A DNA stretch of 64,000 nt from Poseidonibacter ostreae. Lineage in GTDB: Bacteria > Campylobacterota > Campylobacteria > Campylobacterales > Arcobacteraceae. The notes below the pieces were generated by a model, which saw only the letters and a list, made by a program, of their open reading frames with translations, was not told the origin of the DNA and searched no databases. Positions within the stretch are counted from its first letter, which is position 1. Each line of letters starts with the position of its first letter. Below are positions 62,483 through 64,000 of the stretch, one piece after another. A program made the translations under genes and the position numbers. The stretch spans positions 40,701 to 104,700 of the forward strand of contig NZ_WFKJ01000004.1 of assembly GCF_009208075.1 (NCBI RefSeq). The letters run 5' to 3'.

Positions 62483-64000
62483 TCAATTGTTTTTTACTAA
62501 GCTTTCAATTGTCATGGGTTTAGAAATCAAATACCCTTGTATATTATTGCATTCTCTTTCAACACCCTCTGCAATAACATGTTTTTTCATAACTTTTGCC
62601 ATTGCAATTATAGTTGTTACTAATTCCTCATCATCTTCATCACCTGGAACATCTTTTATAAAAGACCTATCAATTTTTATCTCATCAACACTAAGTGTTT
62701 TTATTGCACTTAAAGAAGAGTATCCTGTTCCAAAATCATCTAAAGAGATACTAAATCCTAAGTCTTTAATTTGTCTTAAAATATTTTTTGTTAAAAGTGC
62801 ATTTTTCATAGCTGATGTTTCTGTAATTTCTATTTTAATCATCTTAGAAAAGTCTTGATGAATCTTTGTTAAATTTTCAAGATGATTTACAAAATCTTGA
62901 TTAAGTTGTTTATGAGAAGCGTTTACAGATATTGAAACAGTATTAGGATAAGCTTCTTTTATAATCTTCCAATCTTTTATAACTTGTTCTAAAATCCACT
63001 TACCAATTGGTATTATAAGCATAGATTCTTCTGCATATTTTATAAATTTATCAGGACTTAATTTTCCTAATGTAGGATGGTTCCATCGTATTAAAGCTTC
63101 AAAACCGTATATTATATTATTAATCATTTCATATTGAGGTTGGTACTCTAAATAAAATTCATTATTCTCTAAAGCCTTACTTAAATCATTGTGTAAAGTT
63201 GAAATACTATTAGCTTTATGTAGCATATCCATTGAAAAAAGACTAAAACTATTTTTCCCTAAACTTTTAGATTCATACATAGCTATATCAGAATATTGTA
63301 ATAAAGAATCAATACTTATTGAATCATCAGGATAAACACTTGAACCTATACTTCCACTTATAAAATGTTCTTTATTATCTATTTTGAATGGTTTTCTAAG
63401 TTCTCTTAAAATTGATTCAGATATTTGTTCTATATCATTTATTGATTTAATATCATAAAGGACTATAACAAATTCATCTCCAACAATTCTTGCAACTATA
63501 TCGGATGCTCTAACTAATTGTTTTAGACGTTTTGAAGTCTCTTTTAAAACACTATCACCTATTCCATGACCAAAAGTATCATTTATATTTTTAAATCTAT
63601 CAAGATCCATAAAAAGTACAGCAAGTTTTGTTTTTTGTCTTTTTGCTGCTTTAATCATAAAAGACAATTCTTGATGAAGTAATAATCTATTTGGTAAACT
63701 AGTTAGAGTATCATAATGAGCTAACTCTTGAAGTTGCATTTGATGTTTTTTTATTTCAGAAAAATCTGAAAAGATTGCTACATATTGTAAAGGTTTATTA
63801 TTTTCATCATAAATAGTAGATATTGCTAGCCATTCTGGATAAACAGTACCATCTTTCTTTTTATTCCAGATTTCACCTTTCCACAGTCCATTTTTAGAGA
63901 TATCATTCCACATCTTTTTATAAAAATCTTTATTTTGTTTTCCTGATTTTAAAATTGATGGTCTTTTTGATAATATATCTTCTCTTGTATAACCTGTTAT
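62483..64000 (-). CDS. PAS-GGDEF-EAL protein, degenerate, 5' end outside window
   Basis: 505 codons are present; the frame is open to the right edge, reading ITGYTREDILSKRPSILKS upstream of the first Met at 63913. A PAS domain leads into a GGDEF domain whose signature is altered to IVGDEFVIVL, and an EAL domain with FEALIRW, EITET, DDFGTGYSSL and KIDRSFI. Near the C-terminus AEGVE is followed almost at once by RECNNIQGY, whereas EAL proteins have some 10 more residues there (a helix). Both catalytic activities are therefore doubtful; a c-di-GMP-binding or regulatory role is possible. Confidence 0.9.
   Translation of the reverse strand: MTGYTREDILSKRPSILKSGKQNKDFYKKMWNDISKNGLWKGEIWNKKKDGTVYPEWLAISTIYDENNKPLQYVAIFSDFSEIKKHQMQLQELAHYDTLTSLPNRLLLHQELSFMIKAAKRQKTKLAVLFMDLDRFKNINDTFGHGIGDSVLKETSKRLKQLVRASDIVARIVGDEFVIVLYDIKSINDIEQISESILRELRKPFKIDNKEHFISGSIGSSVYPDDSISIDSLLQYSDIAMYESKSLGKNSFSLFSMDMLHKANSISTLHNDLSKALENNEFYLEYQPQYEMINNIIYGFEALIRWNHPTLGKLSPDKFIKYAEESMLIIPIGKWILEQVIKDWKIIKEAYPNTVSISVNASHKQLNQDFVNHLENLTKIHQDFSKMIKIEITETSAMKNALLTKNILRQIKDLGFSISLDDFGTGYSSLSAIKTLSVDEIKIDRSFIKDVPGDEDDEELVTTIIAMAKVMKKHVIAEGVERECNNIQGYLISKPMTIESLVKNN

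Overview
The window is a low-GC, gene-dense chromosome segment. Gene content, protein sequences and gene order all point to a member of the Campylobacterota, most likely Arcobacteraceae. Several blocks match the order known from Campylobacter: gap-pgk-tpiA-fabI divergent from nadD-rsfS; tatA-argS; a ctpA-purC-purS-purQ block; lysA-pheA-hisC with dxs nearby; and uvrD-truB-ispE-smpB. I see no rRNA, tRNA, CRISPR array, prophage or insertion sequence. The identification is inference from sequence reading; no database search was run.

Layout. 1-1309 is the 5' part of ccoN (cbb3 oxidase), followed by a 465-base gap. 1775-5925 is a tightly overlapping uvrD-truB-ispE-smpB operon. 6039-8545 holds a LysR regulator and a GNAT-nitrilase fusion. 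8593-12747 holds trxB, dapB, purF and a radical SAM gene. 12867-17202 holds an anion transporter and a two-component system whose kinase gene is split by a -1 frameshift lying exactly on an A AAA AAG heptamer. 17361-20895 holds trxA, alaS and a small membrane protein gene. 20915-28426 is an accessory stretch of transporters, small lipoproteins and two tandem NlpC/P60 cell-wall hydrolases. 28520-30455 holds maf and an L,D-transpeptidase. 30483-40194 is a long minus-strand series for isoprenoid, amino-acid, fatty-acid and glycolytic enzymes, interrupted by a 120-bp nested hairpin between fabI and lysA. 40284-48604 holds nadD-rsfS, then argS-tatA, crcB-plsC and purQ-purS-purC-ctpA. 48719-50722 holds a YfgM/BamB-like pair and a DksA-type protein.

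50916-53973 is the strongest candidate for an undescribed system. It holds a small single-pass protein with no standard start codon, an FtsX/MacB-type permease, its ATPase, and a multi-pass membrane protein with conserved-looking cysteines including a CxxCxxQ motif. 53991-57564 holds a PLD-nuclease/helicase/DUF3427 protein and a divergent, apparently leaderless Aat-like gene. 57569-64000 is a signalling cluster: a MASE1-GGDEF cyclase, a PAS histidine kinase with a periplasmic binding protein, and a PAS-GGDEF-EAL protein whose catalytic domains look degenerate.

Regulatory points: intrinsic terminators are common and often serve convergent genes. Three genes have a -10 box only 6-7 nt from their ATG, suggesting leaderless mRNAs. 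A 9-bp direct repeat with 11-bp period sits upstream of the anion transporter and could bind the OmpR-type regulator encoded downstream.
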